Assembly (NCBI RefSeq): GCF_033473495.1
Contig: NC_088938.1
Location: 1,302,001-1,366,000, forward strand
DNA length: 64,000 nucleotides
Direction: 5' to 3'
Origin: Cercospora beticola
Lineage: Eukaryota > Ascomycota > Dothideomycetes > Mycosphaerellales > Mycosphaerellaceae
A program made the translations under genes and the position numbers. How positions within the stretch are numbered: position 1 is the stretch's first letter; every line of letters starts with the position of its first letter. A model generated the notes under the pieces. That model did not search any database. It saw only the letters and a list, made by a program, of their open reading frames with translations, and was not told the origin of the DNA. This document shows positions 10,693 to 20,494 of this stretch, in pieces.

Positions 10693-13600
10693 ATGTCCAA
10701 GCTACTCAACATGGCACAGCAAATGCTGCCGACGCGAGAGGTGGCCAACGATGAATCACTAGGGACCGCGACCGACGTGGTCGCAAAGCGATATGATCTA
10801 CTCTTTCTGGTCGATGCTACGGCCTCTATGGGCTCCTATCTGTACGCTTTGAACCAAGCGCTACCACAAATTATTGCCCTCTCGAAGCTCACAAACTGCT
10901 TCGCACGCATTGGAATACTGGCATACCGGGACTACGACTGTACTGGTGGACAGCTACTTGAATGGAGTCAATGGCTCACAGTCGGCTCCATGAAACACCA
11001 GCCGGATGTTATCGCAATGGCGCGCAATTTACGAATGGTGGGAGGTCGCAGCTGGCCAGAAGCAGTCAAGACTGGTCTCGCCAAAGCGCACGAGGTCATG
11101 CGGTCCAAAGCGAACACACTCGTTATTCTCTATGCAGATGCTCCGCCTCATTTCCGGGACTTCAAAAGATTCGAGGCTAATGCCCGTGAGAGAGACGCCC
11201 TGCTCAAACCTGGCAGTTACGGGGGCAATGGCCACATCTTCACGGACTGGACCCAAGGTGCCCGTTTGCTACGTGAAGGTAGCAAGTCAGCTCAGGTCAT
11301 CAGTGTCATCAGTGGACGCAGCTCAAAGAGTGGCTGTTTTGAGTATTTGAGTACTGTCACAGGAGGCGCTTGCATCCACCTCACCGATGGAAGCGCGCGA
11401 AACATTTCGCAAATCACGATCGACTTACTGCTTGCATGGATGGGTGTAAAGAAAGAAGGCTCTGTGGCATCTCCTCTCGGAGCACAACTCTCATGTTATC
11501 GCGATGCAGCCGGAATTATGGACATCCAAAGCGAGCAGGACCCTGCACTGGGACGGTTCATCAACCTGGAAGATGTGTGCTTCGGGCGATCGAACACTGT
11601 TGAATACGCTCAGTTGACCACTGAGTTACTGGAAAGGCGCTTAAACAAGCGAGCGACATCACTGCAAGATCTTTCGAGTACGTACCTCTCTAACGAGCAC
11701 TATCGTATGCTCGTTGTACAAGAGCTGCGTGAGATCATCGAGACCGACGTCACAACAATGAGTCTGAACCCAGTCTTCGGCAGCCTCTGGCGAACCTTTT
11801 GTAACGACCGACAAAACGAAAATCGACAGCCTCTCCTTGACGCATTCGGTAATAAAATTCAAGCTATCAGGAACGTTGAGGGCCGTGAAATGATGAAAGT
11901 CTGGCTTGAGCAGTCGTACGAATACTCTGCCGAAGTGCTGGGGATGATTGAAGACGTTCCTGAGGACCGAAGATATCCATGCGTCTGTCTTGATCCCACA
12001 CTAGCATTCGAAATTTCTAATGGCCATGACGATGACAAGCGCCCAATCACGGAGTTCACGAGGGACGAACTTCTGGACATTGGTCGAGCGTGCGATTGGA
12101 GAGTGCTCAAGCGGCTGGGCAAGGTACTGACACGACTCACATTCATCCAACATGCCGATGATGTGCCTGTCCACATTGCGCATGCGGATGCTGCTCAGCT
12201 GCCGAAGATACCACTTTCTCTCGCTCGCAAAGAGCATGGCCGAACATTCTGGAGCATCTTGCTTCATATCGTTGTTCCTGGAACGAAGTTGGGAGCCCGA
12301 AGTGCCGCCCTACTTGCAGCATTGACAATTCGATTGGGCGTGCAGCCATTGATGCAGCCTGCTGTTGAGCAGATGCTGCTTTGGCGCGATAGGTGGAATA
12401 ATCTCGAGGTTCCTGAGACCTGGAATATCAACTGCTTGTCTTTGCTTATCGATGCAGACGATGCCTATCGAAATGGTGACAAAAGTTGCGATGGTCTGCT
12501 TCAGAGCTGCGACCGACAACTCTTCGAGCGACTGATCGACTACAAAATGCTGGAGTTGAATCTTGAAACCACGTCGACTGCCAAGGTTACCTGGACTGCG
12601 GAACACACCATGATGCCAATAGGCCAAACAGTCATGTGCAAATCATGTCACTGCCATTGCTCAGTCACGATCATGGCTGCCGATAGCCTATGTGGCATAT
12701 GCTACTACCTCAGAGACCACCCGGAGACAGAAGAGGCAGCGGCCGCCAGAGCGATCACGCAACGAGATAGTGACAAAGCCGACGCGGCATGGTTTCAGTG
12801 CAACCTCAATCACTGTCGGGCACAGTATGTTGTCTATGCTGTGTCAGACCTCAACGTCAAGCCCAAATGTCATTACTGCCGTTTCCTGGGCGGGAATGCG
12901 CCTGTAGTTGAGTGCACGAAATGCCTCAGCAGCATGATCTGGCCCGAAGAGTATCGTTCTGGAAGCCTGCAGGAATTTCTCTGCGTGGGTTGCAAAGCTG
13001 GACGAGAGACTATTGTGGATGTCGAGACTACTGCTAAAGCCCTGCGAGCGGAGAATGGCAACGCCTGGCTGATTGAAGCTAAACAGCATATGTTCATTGA
13101 TGAAATCTTCTCAGGGCAGAGTCTGTACAAAGTCGCATCGGCTGCAGCACCTCTGGACAATCTCTGCTCTAACGTCGAAATACTGCCAGATATACCGGAT
13201 CTCAAGCTCTATCTCGACGGTAGGCTCGTACAGAACACTCCGGCCTTGGTCGAACAGCTACGTTCTTGGGTCAACAGGCGACGCACCGAAGCGGGAACCT
13301 GCTCACTCTGCTTCAGTGATAAGCGCAAGAACGACCTTCTGCCAGCATGCGGCCGCTCTGGCTGCCAGCAACGAGTCTGTGGCGAATGCCTCAACGGTTG
13401 GTACGGGCTCAATGCACCAGGCCAGATTCTCAATACAGCCGCGCTACATTGCCCCTTCTGCAGGCGAATGCCAACGACTAAGACTCTCGCTCGCAACCGC
13501 AGCGGTGTCCACGCAGTCAGTCAACTCAAATCCGCAGTGGAGAATAGTGGGACATGGATTTACGGTTGGTGCATCACCTGCGGGACCTCCAAAGAATACA

Positions 13601-13908
13601 TGGAACGAGTTTGTGCGCAAGGAAGTCCAGATGCTATTGAGAACTGGTCTTGCGAGGAATGTGAGGAAGCCAAAGCCACTTCTGGGTCTCAGCCGAAGCA
13701 TATCAGAAAGGAGTGCCCTGCCTGTGGCGTTATGACAGAAAAGGCCGGCGGCTGCGATCACATCGAATGTGTTTGCGGGGCACATTGGTGTTTCTTCTGC
13801 GGCAAGGAGCAGGATTTGGATGGCATTTACAGTCACATGAGCGAAGCGCATGGCGGGTATTATGGAGGTTTGGATGTGGAGGAATATGAATCTGATGAAG
13901 ACGATTAA
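10693..13908 (+). CDS. von Willebrand A domain plus RING/RBR-type zinc protein, putative E3 ubiquitin ligase
   Basis: This is an intronless frame of 1071 residues. Residues about 34-235 form a vWA-like domain. It starts YDLLFLVDATASMGSY, where the DATAS sequence supplies the MIDAS metal-binding Asp and Ser, and VILYADAPPHF supplies a later acidic turn. The middle (about 240-640) is helical with no motif I know. From about 645 there is a series of cysteine clusters, including CKSCHCHCS and CLSSMIWPEEY. A RING-like block begins with CSLC near residue 870 and ends CPFCRR. A RING2/IBR-like block near 1008 reads CPACGVMTEKAGGCDHIEC, then CGAHWCFFCG. In RBR ligases the cysteine after GCDHIE is the catalytic one. 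The tail is acidic (EYESDEDD). A vWA-directed ubiquitin ligase is inferred; activity is not shown. Confidence 0.82.
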   Translation: MSKLLNMAQQMLPTREVANDESLGTATDVVAKRYDLLFLVDATASMGSYLYALNQALPQIIALSKLTNCFARIGILAYRDYDCTGGQLLEWSQWLTVGSMKHQPDVIAMARNLRMVGGRSWPEAVKTGLAKAHEVMRSKANTLVILYADAPPHFRDFKRFEANARERDALLKPGSYGGNGHIFTDWTQGARLLREGSKSAQVISVISGRSSKSGCFEYLSTVTGGACIHLTDGSARNISQITIDLLLAWMGVKKEGSVASPLGAQLSCYRDAAGIMDIQSEQDPALGRFINLEDVCFGRSNTVEYAQLTTELLERRLNKRATSLQDLSSTYLSNEHYRMLVVQELREIIETDVTTMSLNPVFGSLWRTFCNDRQNENRQPLLDAFGNKIQAIRNVEGREMMKVWLEQSYEYSAEVLGMIEDVPEDRRYPCVCLDPTLAFEISNGHDDDKRPITEFTRDELLDIGRACDWRVLKRLGKVLTRLTFIQHADDVPVHIAHADAAQLPKIPLSLARKEHGRTFWSILLHIVVPGTKLGARSAALLAALTIRLGVQPLMQPAVEQMLLWRDRWNNLEVPETWNINCLSLLIDADDAYRNGDKSCDGLLQSCDRQLFERLIDYKMLELNLETTSTAKVTWTAEHTMMPIGQTVMCKSCHCHCSVTIMAADSLCGICYYLRDHPETEEAAAARAITQRDSDKADAAWFQCNLNHCRAQYVVYAVSDLNVKPKCHYCRFLGGNAPVVECTKCLSSMIWPEEYRSGSLQEFLCVGCKAGRETIVDVETTAKALRAENGNAWLIEAKQHMFIDEIFSGQSLYKVASAAAPLDNLCSNVEILPDIPDLKLYLDGRLVQNTPALVEQLRSWVNRRRTEAGTCSLCFSDKRKNDLLPACGRSGCQQRVCGECLNGWYGLNAPGQILNTAALHCPFCRRMPTTKTLARNRSGVHAVSQLKSAVENSGTWIYGWCITCGTSKEYMERVCAQGSPDAIENWSCEECEEAKATSGSQPKHIRKECPACGVMTEKAGGCDHIECVCGAHWCFFCGKEQDLDGIYSHMSEAHGGYYGGLDVEEYESDEDD

Positions 13909-15637
13909 GTGCTTCCCGAGGGCTGATTGAGACTTTAGTATGGCGTTATCAGGCACAGTGGCACAATTGACTATGTTTACCATGTTGCTGATTGCAAATT
14001 CCACATGCTCATCAATGCCTTCAAGCGCTTGTTATCAACCTGGATCATCCTGATGTTCTGTCAGGGTACCACGACGGATGCACTGGAAGTCGAGAAAACA
14101 CATGAGAAGTGAATGCCTTTTTCGCGTGCTTCACAGCCGATCATTGATCCTCGATCGTCTGGCTGTCCACAAAAGCAAGCTGCTGGTTGAGCAGGTGGCA
14201 GTGCTTCGATCGACACACGCTGACGCTTGGAGAACGCAGCCTGTAGAGGACTTGCGTTTGCCGGCCATCTTGCTGATGCGGATGAGAAGCCATGGCACAC
14301 CCGCCCATTGTCGTCAGGTCATGAGTCGTCACCTTCTGGTCTCTGTATAGGAAATATGCTTTCCCCTTTCCAAAGGGCCAGCTTTGCCGCCTCGGCTCTT
14401 CTGCAATGCCTTGGAGCTGGTGTAATTTCTCTGGCTCGCGTCCTGTGCTTCAGACTCACTCTCATTGTTAATCACGCTCCCGCCGTCTGGTGAGGAGATA
14501 TTTGGTAGTGGACGGGGCACTCTTATGGGCCTTTTGGCACAGCGGGGCATGGCCTATAACGCTCGTGGTTACATCTGATGCCTTATACCACACTCAGTTC
14601 CTGGAGACAACGAAAGATCGACGATGTTACTCTTCTATGCAACACAATCTACCCGCCGTACCATTGTCACACAGAGCGGCTCCGACGATGAATAGTACTG
14701 GGAAACATTGACGTTGATGCAGATTACCCAAGGTCGACGGTGGCCACGCTGCTGGTCCTTCGCATGCAACAATGCACCGGCGAAATAATACATGCATGCC
14801 GGGCCGTGCTATGCGCAAACTCATTCCTTGATGCAGTTACACCAGTGGCATGGAGGAAGAGCAAGTGATGGTCGCAATCCAGCTTTGCCGAGAATCATGC
14901 CTGATAGAGCTTTACTCATCTTGAGCAATCAAAATCAGCATTGTGGTGGTGGCGGCGATGTTTTTTTACAAGCTCGGCAATTCTGTTCAACGGTCGATTG
15001 ATCCCTCGCTCCATCTGTGCTCAGCCGACCGTCGTCTGTAGCACTTTGATCAGAGTCGCTGGAGTCTGCCATCATGAGAGCCAGGCCAATCGACCATCCT
15101 GGATCTGGTTCTCATTCTCCGTCTGCCAGGCTGCAGCTGTTTTGATATGTCCCACACCACGCTCGCTTCGAGGCAGAGGATATTTTGGAGAAATAAGATC
15201 TGTGGAGTAGTTTCCCGCCCATAAAACTCAGTAGGATTCTCTTGAGATCTCTGCGTGGATCCGGTGTCGTCACGATTGATCTCATCTTTGTATAAGGAAG
15301 CTGCACCAGCTGAGTGTCGAGTACGTCTCGTGCATGTATTTCGCGTCTTCGCAACTTCCACCACTTTTCTCCAAGCTTTCTAGACGTTGCCCACCACCAC
15401 CACCACCACACAACCTCTTCCTTGTCTCCAACGGCTCCAAAATGCTGCACGACTGTCCAGAATTGGGTGAGATCTGTCGCAATTGAGCTCGTGATGTTTC
15501 GGTATCGAACAACCCTTTCCAGGCTCCAGCAAAGTGAGATTGGTCCACCTCATGCCTGCATGAATCTGTCCGTGGGCGAGCAAAGCATACTCACATTCTC
15601 GAAAAAAGTGGAAGTTTTCCAGCTGTGTCAAGTTTGG
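13909..15637. other. Gene-poor region
   Basis: About 1.7 kb holds no supportable gene. A CCA trinucleotide run lies at about 15390-15409. Short frames on both strands overlap one another and look like chance. A degenerate tandem repeat begins just downstream. Confidence 0.5.
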
Positions 15638-15660
15638 TCAGTGAAGTACACCTTCACTGA
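15638..15660. repeat. Perfect hairpin
   Basis: TCAGTGAAG and CTTCACTGA form a nine-base perfect stem around the loop TACAC. It sits at the left edge of the degenerate tandem repeat. Function unknown. Confidence 0.6.
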
Positions 15661-15674
15661 TCTCGTGATATCTC

Positions 15675-16400
15675 CAGACGAGCGAGACGTCGCCATTTTC
15701 AGCGTGCTTCGTCTGAGCAGCATCCTGCGCTGTTTGGGTTCAGAAGCAGTCAACTCAGGCTCTACTCATCTCCGCCAGAATATTGTATAGGCGTCCCGAT
15801 CCATCTGTAGTCCCGCTGGCTCGAAGTGGCGTCACCAGTTGGAGAGAGAGGATTATCTATTCCGCAGCTCGATTCCAATCTCAAATCGGGTTTTCGAGCG
15901 TGGCCAGTCCTGTTAGCACTCAGTTGCGCTGTAATTCAGAAGCAGACAAAATCATGATCCCGCCGCCTCCACCACGAACATATTTACCCGTTCCGCGTTG
16001 TCTTCCCTCCTATTGCCTTTGAGCGTCTTCTGGTAGTAGAGACAAGAGAATTGCGGAAGTGTTCCTCTGTTATGAGCGAGCGGTTTAGGTTCTCAGCTTC
16101 GTGAGCTCCAATGCCGTTCGATCCTGTTGAAATTCGGAAGCAGACGTACCATAATCTAGTCTCTCCGCCACGCAGATCTCCAGCCATCCTGGCCATGTTT
16201 ACTCCTATTGTCTCAGAGGATCTCGGATGACTGGAGACATCAGATATTCAATCTACGTTTCTGTTCGAGCGAGAGATCGATTTCTCGAGCTTTGCCGACC
16301 CTGTTGGCTTCCAGTCGTTCCGTAATTCAGAAGCAAGCGTGTCCTGTGTACTCATCCCTGCCCGAAGGACTGCGACTGGTCAGCACCATTTGCACCCTCA
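15675..16400 (+). repeat. Degenerate tandem repeat, period about 195 bp, four copies
   Basis: A core like AATTCAGAAGCAGAC recurs at 15741, 15937, 16135 and 16328, spacings of 196, 198 and 193. Each core follows a diverged block containing a version of CGAGC...GCC...CCTGTTG. Each is followed about 25-40 bases later by a pyrimidine-rich block such as CTACTCATCTCCGCC or ATCCCGCCGCC. Copies two and four are the most alike. No frame stays open or conserved through the copies, so this looks non-coding. Confidence 0.55.
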
Positions 16401-16641
16401 ATGGCTTGCAACAGTCTGGAAAGCCAGAGAGAGTGGAGAAATTCGAGACGGTCACGTGTTTTTGTAGCAATTTTTCATTCACTTGCTATTTTTGCCTGTC
16501 TCCCTCCCTCACTTTCCAGCGTTTTGGTTCGCCCAATTGCGCCAAGCCTCCTCACTGCGATGCCTCAGTGTTGTGTGTATCTGCTCATTTGCGCGTCAGT
16601 ATGGAGCCCAGGCCGGAATATGGAGGCAGGAGACTTACGGA

Positions 16642-16821
16642 TCAGACGGAAAATGGGCTGGAAGTAGCCATTCCGGCGTACTTCTTCTCCTCGCGCCGCT
16701 GCTTGAAGTTGTGGAGCCATTCGAGTGGCTTGGCGCAGAAGGAAGTCAGGCAGAGGACGAACAGGAACCAGAGCGGGCCATGGCAGTCGGCCTCAGTAGC
16801 GGCGGCGTCGACTTCAGACAT
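16642..16821 (-). CDS. Very small putative membrane protein
   Basis: This is a 59-residue frame from an ATG at 16821 with a good start context (AACATGTC). After a short polar N-terminus comes one hydrophobic segment, GPLWFLFVLCLTSFCAKPLE. It is followed by a basic helix (HNFKQRREEKKY) and a short tail ending SPFSV. The layout suggests a single-pass membrane microprotein with a cytosolic basic tail. A good donor (GTAAGT) lies a few bases after the stop, so the 3' end may be spliced differently. Family not recognised; the balanced layout makes chance unlikely but not excluded. Confidence 0.5.
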   Translation of the reverse strand: MSEVDAAATEADCHGPLWFLFVLCLTSFCAKPLEWLHNFKQRREEKKYAGMATSSPFSV

Positions 16822-17794
16822 GTTGTGGTTGCTTTTGTAGCGCGGGAGTGAATGTGTGTGCGGTGGTGGCGCAGAGGCGAATGTGTGATAACTGTGCTGT
16901 GGCGCCGTGTGTGTAGTTGAGAAGGCGCAGAATATTGTTGTAGTGGTGGAAGTCAAGAAAGCTGAAAAGGCGGCCAAACAACACGGCTTGACAAGCTTGA
17001 CAGGGGCTAAAGGCGCTAGCGTGCCCTCACAGTACGCGTTCCTCTCGCTGATGGGCTGTACAAGCAATAGTCCTAGTCGGAGCGGCAGCTTGTTCTTAGC
17101 CTGCTCAAATCGACATGAACGTAAAGTAGGACGCATCTGTAGCAGCAGTGTGCCGGTCCAATGGTCCTCGAGACTCGACATTCCGTAAGTGAAGCAGACA
17201 CGAGGCCGGCCTGTCCACCGGCCGCGATGACATGATCCTCCTCTGCTACACAATACGACGTTGTCTGTGTCCGATGCATCATGAACATCAGCCAGAGGAA
17301 GTGTGTTGTCCTACGGTAGGATCACCTTCAAGGCCGCGTCCAGCTCCGCAGGCACAGCTCTAGAGGATCACATCGATAGCCACAGCTCCACAGCGAAGAT
17401 GCGCAGAAACAGCTGAAAGACACCAGCGCTGGTTCATCGATGAGAGCGCGAAGCCGCAATGAAGCACTTCGTCATCCGATCGTGTTCTCATTCGACGTTG
17501 TTGACCGTCCGCAACAGTGGGCATCCGGAAAGCTGACCGCGGACAGCCCCCAGCCCCGAGTGAACGAGGTAATGTGGTCACGAGCACCGACGACGCCCCT
17601 ACGGCGGACCATCTACAGCTACCATGAGAAGAGGCAATCGCCTCGGCGGAGTCACGAGCGTTCAGCCTCCGGTCTCGTCTTGAACTGCCCCAGAGCATCA
17701 ACGCCTCCAGCAACGATCATCCACCCACCGAGCGAAACAGCCACCAGCACAGAAGCATCAGCACGTGGGATAACCGCAGCGCAGGGCTCTGAAG
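16822..17794. other. Intergenic, no firm gene
   Basis: A long open frame on the plus strand (about 17440-18147) is rich in Ser, Thr, Pro and Arg, has no domain motif and is overlapped by other open frames. I do not call it a gene. Confidence 0.4.
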
Positions 17795-18193
17795 ATGGCG
17801 ATGCACCACTCGAACTGTACCGACGACATGAACAGAGCGCTTCCGAAACCACCAAAAGCTTTGGACAACCGATTGGAAAGAGCTTGGAAACTTGGAGAGG
17901 AGCAGGAACATTTGACAACGCAGCTTGTATTGGCTCGCTGTCTGTCGGTCAACAACACCCTGATGGTACTTCGCGTTGCTCTCAGGACCAAGCGTTCGTC
18001 TGGTCTTCCAAGCTCGGTCTTGAGCTCATAAAAACGGCTTCGAACGGCGCAAGGTATCTCGAGGATACCACAACCAGAGCTCGACAGCGTTCCTTTAGCA
18101 CTGCCGGGCATAGCAGAAGCCACGCTCGCGCACCGAGTAGACCTTGAGCGCCAAAGAAGCAAAGGACTCGCCATCGCAAGGGAAAGAGCATGA
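17795..18193 (+). pseudogene. Possible decayed coiled-coil coding segment
   Basis: One frame runs from an ATG at 17795 to a TGA at 18191-18193, with a single in-frame TAA at 18029-18031. Both halves look helical and charged, for example KALDNRLERAWKLGEEQEHL before the stop and VDLERQRSKGLAIARERA after it. This could be a broken gene, exons around an intron I cannot place, or chance. Family not recognised. Confidence 0.2.
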
Positions 18194-18355
18194 CTTGTGG
18201 GAAACTCGCCGGGCACGAGCAAGAGTGATCAGGCACACCCAACGAGCAGGCTCGACATCATGCTCTACAGTGTTGGGACAGACCGCATCAGCCACGAGGG
18301 CGAGGGACTCTCCTTTTGGGGAGAAGTCTTGAGAAGAGGAGACCACGCCCAGCAA

Positions 18356-18865
18356 CTACCAGCCTGGACAATTGAAGGCATTGATCTCCTTGAACTCTTC
18401 TTGCAGAGCCCTGCTCAGTCCGTGGCCTCGATTCCTTCCGGCATTGAACCACAGCCTGTACATGCCCCTGCCATTCTTTGCAGCGCCATCGCTGTTATCA
18501 TCGACGCACTGCCAATGGCTGACATCTTCTGCTTGCTTGAGCTTGTGCTTGAGAACTTCGCATCGCGCAGCGTCGTAGTTGGAGCCAATGTTGATGGAGT
18601 ACGAGATGAAGAACACATTGTCGGTGGCAGTACAAGACTGGTGTCCAGATGCAAGATGCAATGGGGCCGGCTGAGGATCTCCAGTGAAGAAGTGCTTGGT
18701 TGAGTCGAAAGCATTCTTTGTGCCGTCGGATGCTTCGTGGTAGGCATCTTCAACTTTCCCGGCAGCCTGTCCGGCATCCTCTGATATATCTGGGAGAGGC
18801 GATGCTGTGACCAGGCGCAGTAGCAAAGCATTGGTCGAAAGCCAGAAAGGGTGGAGGATACGCAT
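18356..18865 (-). CDS. Small cysteine-containing secreted protein candidate
   Basis: This is a 169-residue frame from an ATG at 18865. The N-terminus (MRILHPFWLSTNALLLRLVTA) can act as a signal peptide with cleavage before SPLPDIS. A polar helical linker follows. From about residue 75 a compact domain has four cysteines (HQSC, ARCEV, HWQC, FNCP), enough for two disulfides. It also has the aromatic-rich pieces NVFFISYSI, MYRLWFNAG and EEFKEINAFNCPGW. This C-terminal pattern resembles small secreted proteins seen widely in filamentous fungi, but I cannot name the family. The signal sequence is weak (internal Asn and Arg), so an upstream exon is possible. Confidence 0.6.
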   Translation of the reverse strand: MRILHPFWLSTNALLLRLVTASPLPDISEDAGQAAGKVEDAYHEASDGTKNAFDSTKHFFTGDPQPAPLHLASGHQSCTATDNVFFISYSINIGSNYDAARCEVLKHKLKQAEDVSHWQCVDDNSDGAAKNGRGMYRLWFNAGRNRGHGLSRALQEEFKEINAFNCPGW

Positions 18866-19098
18866 GTCTGGTATGTGAGCAGAGGACCTCGGGACGCAGG
18901 CTTATCAAGTCTTACCGATGGACTTCGCGCTGCAGCCAATAAGTATGTGGTTGATTGGATGCTGGCAAGAAAGGCTCCGGTGCAGATTCGCGGGCGATAT
19001 ATGCTCCTGGCCACGCCGCTCCATGACCAAACCACGCGAGGATGCAAACACACGAGCAAGATGATCACCAACCGGCGTGACCCAACACACAAACAGTC

Positions 19099-20160
19099 TC
19101 ATGCGGCAGCAGCTTTCGGAGGCTTGCGGCTATATTGTACAGCCTTATGACCTCTTTCTTGGCCAGGTCCTGTTCCGTGGCCGTCTGACCAGCAAGCATG
19201 ACAGTACAAGTCGCCATCGCAGCCGAGACACCGAACTTCACCATCTTCGTTGCAAATGCAACACCAGGAGTCGATATCCTCATCTGTATACGTTGGAAGA
19301 CTCGACTTGGTCTGGGGCTTGACTGAGGCGACGACTTTCGGCTTTGATGATGGCTTAGAGGTCGGCGTAGAAGGCAGACCAAGGCTATCGAAGCCGAGCT
19401 TGGAGAATCGTGCTTCCAGCTCGCTGTCCTCGTATGAGGGTGGTTCATGCTCAGAAGAGACAGGCACATCCTTGAGCTGGGATGGCGTAGACGGTAAGTC
19501 GAGCGTATTGCCACCTTCGCCGGAAGTATTGTGGTCGCTGGGCTCCGTATCGTTCACAGCCTCGCCGTATTTCTTCTCGATGTCGAGCTCAGCCAATACT
19601 CGCGCGATATATTCGTCGGCATCCTCTTCATCTTGCTCATCCTCGTTCTTTCGCGGAGCGGCATTATCGTCATCCTCTGCAGGCGAGGTGACCTTGTCAT
19701 CGATCTGGTGCTCATCTTGAGGACCGGAAAGTGGCTCAGCAGTCATGGAGAGCGACTCCTGTGCTTCCTTGAGCAGAGACTGCACATTCTTGGGCTCTTC
19801 AGGATCAAGTTTCCACTGTCCATCTGCTTCAAGTTCAGCCAGGAGGTCATCTACACTCTGCTCGTGGCTGTCGTCCTGCCAATTCCGGATGGGATCCTTC
19901 TCGGTGTCTGGTTCATCGTGCAACTTCCTCTCGGTTGTTTCAGCAACTGCAGAGGTTTGTCTGTTCGTCGACTTGACATTCCCGGTAGGTGTGAGACTGC
20001 CTCCAGCTCGCAGTGTTTTTAGTCTCTCTGCAAGTTTGTCCTCTACAGACTGAGGGGCGCTGGATTGTATGTCGATGATTGGATCACCAGGATCCAGCTT
20101 CACCGACGACGGCTTGAGTGCATTCAGCCTGGCGAGGAGGTCATCATCCTGGCCAGGCAT
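19099..20160 (-). CDS. Abscission/NoCut checkpoint regulator-like (ANCHR/ZFYVE19-type) zinc protein
   Basis: The protein is 353 residues, starting MPGQDDDLLARLNALKPSS at 20160; the frame is open further upstream but has no earlier ATG. EDKLAERLKTLR at about residues 39-50 resembles the MIM1 motif by which ANCHR contacts the ESCRT ATPase Vps4. The middle is acidic and disordered. Near the C-terminus a zinc-binding module reads WCCICNEDGEVRCLGC, then DLYCHACWSDGH. The family delays abscission during cytokinesis when chromatin is trapped; the fungal role is inferred by homology. It is divergently transcribed from the PP2C gene. Confidence 0.75.
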   Translation of the reverse strand: MPGQDDDLLARLNALKPSSVKLDPGDPIIDIQSSAPQSVEDKLAERLKTLRAGGSLTPTGNVKSTNRQTSAVAETTERKLHDEPDTEKDPIRNWQDDSHEQSVDDLLAELEADGQWKLDPEEPKNVQSLLKEAQESLSMTAEPLSGPQDEHQIDDKVTSPAEDDDNAAPRKNEDEQDEEDADEYIARVLAELDIEKKYGEAVNDTEPSDHNTSGEGGNTLDLPSTPSQLKDVPVSSEHEPPSYEDSELEARFSKLGFDSLGLPSTPTSKPSSKPKVVASVKPQTKSSLPTYTDEDIDSWCCICNEDGEVRCLGCDGDLYCHACWSDGHGTGPGQERGHKAVQYSRKPPKAAAA

Positions 20161-20494
20161 GGTGGACAGAGTGTCGTTGATGCGGGCGGCACGGACGGAC
20201 CACGGACGACGTGAACTATACTGCTTCACTTGGCAAGGATACACGCCACTGGTACGCGCCAAGATGCCGGGAATAAACCTCACGCGTCATCCGAGCCGAA
20301 AGTGACACCGGCGGACTGCTGATGTACTCCCAACACGATCGCGGTGAAGAATTGTCGACCTTTTCTCTGCGGACTTGCTGAGGACCCGTCGGACTGAAGA
20401 GGTGACGTCTCTTGCCTCTGCGCCGTGTTATGCGGCTTCCACGACTTCGTCCAGAGCTCGCTCAGCTCAACGCTGAACGAGCAGCCGATACGCC
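20161..20494. promoter_or_regulatory. Divergent promoter region
   Basis: This 334-base gap lies between the start codons of the NoCut-like gene (minus) and the PTC7-like gene (plus). It must contain both promoters. No clear TATA box is seen. Confidence 0.5.

Noticed and set aside
17440..18147. 235-codon plus-strand frame
   Set aside because: It has Ser/Thr/Pro/Arg-rich sequence with no motif and competes with other open frames on both strands over the same bases.
20161..20283. N-terminal extension of the NoCut-like protein
   Set aside because: The frame is open upstream, but it has no ATG before 20160.
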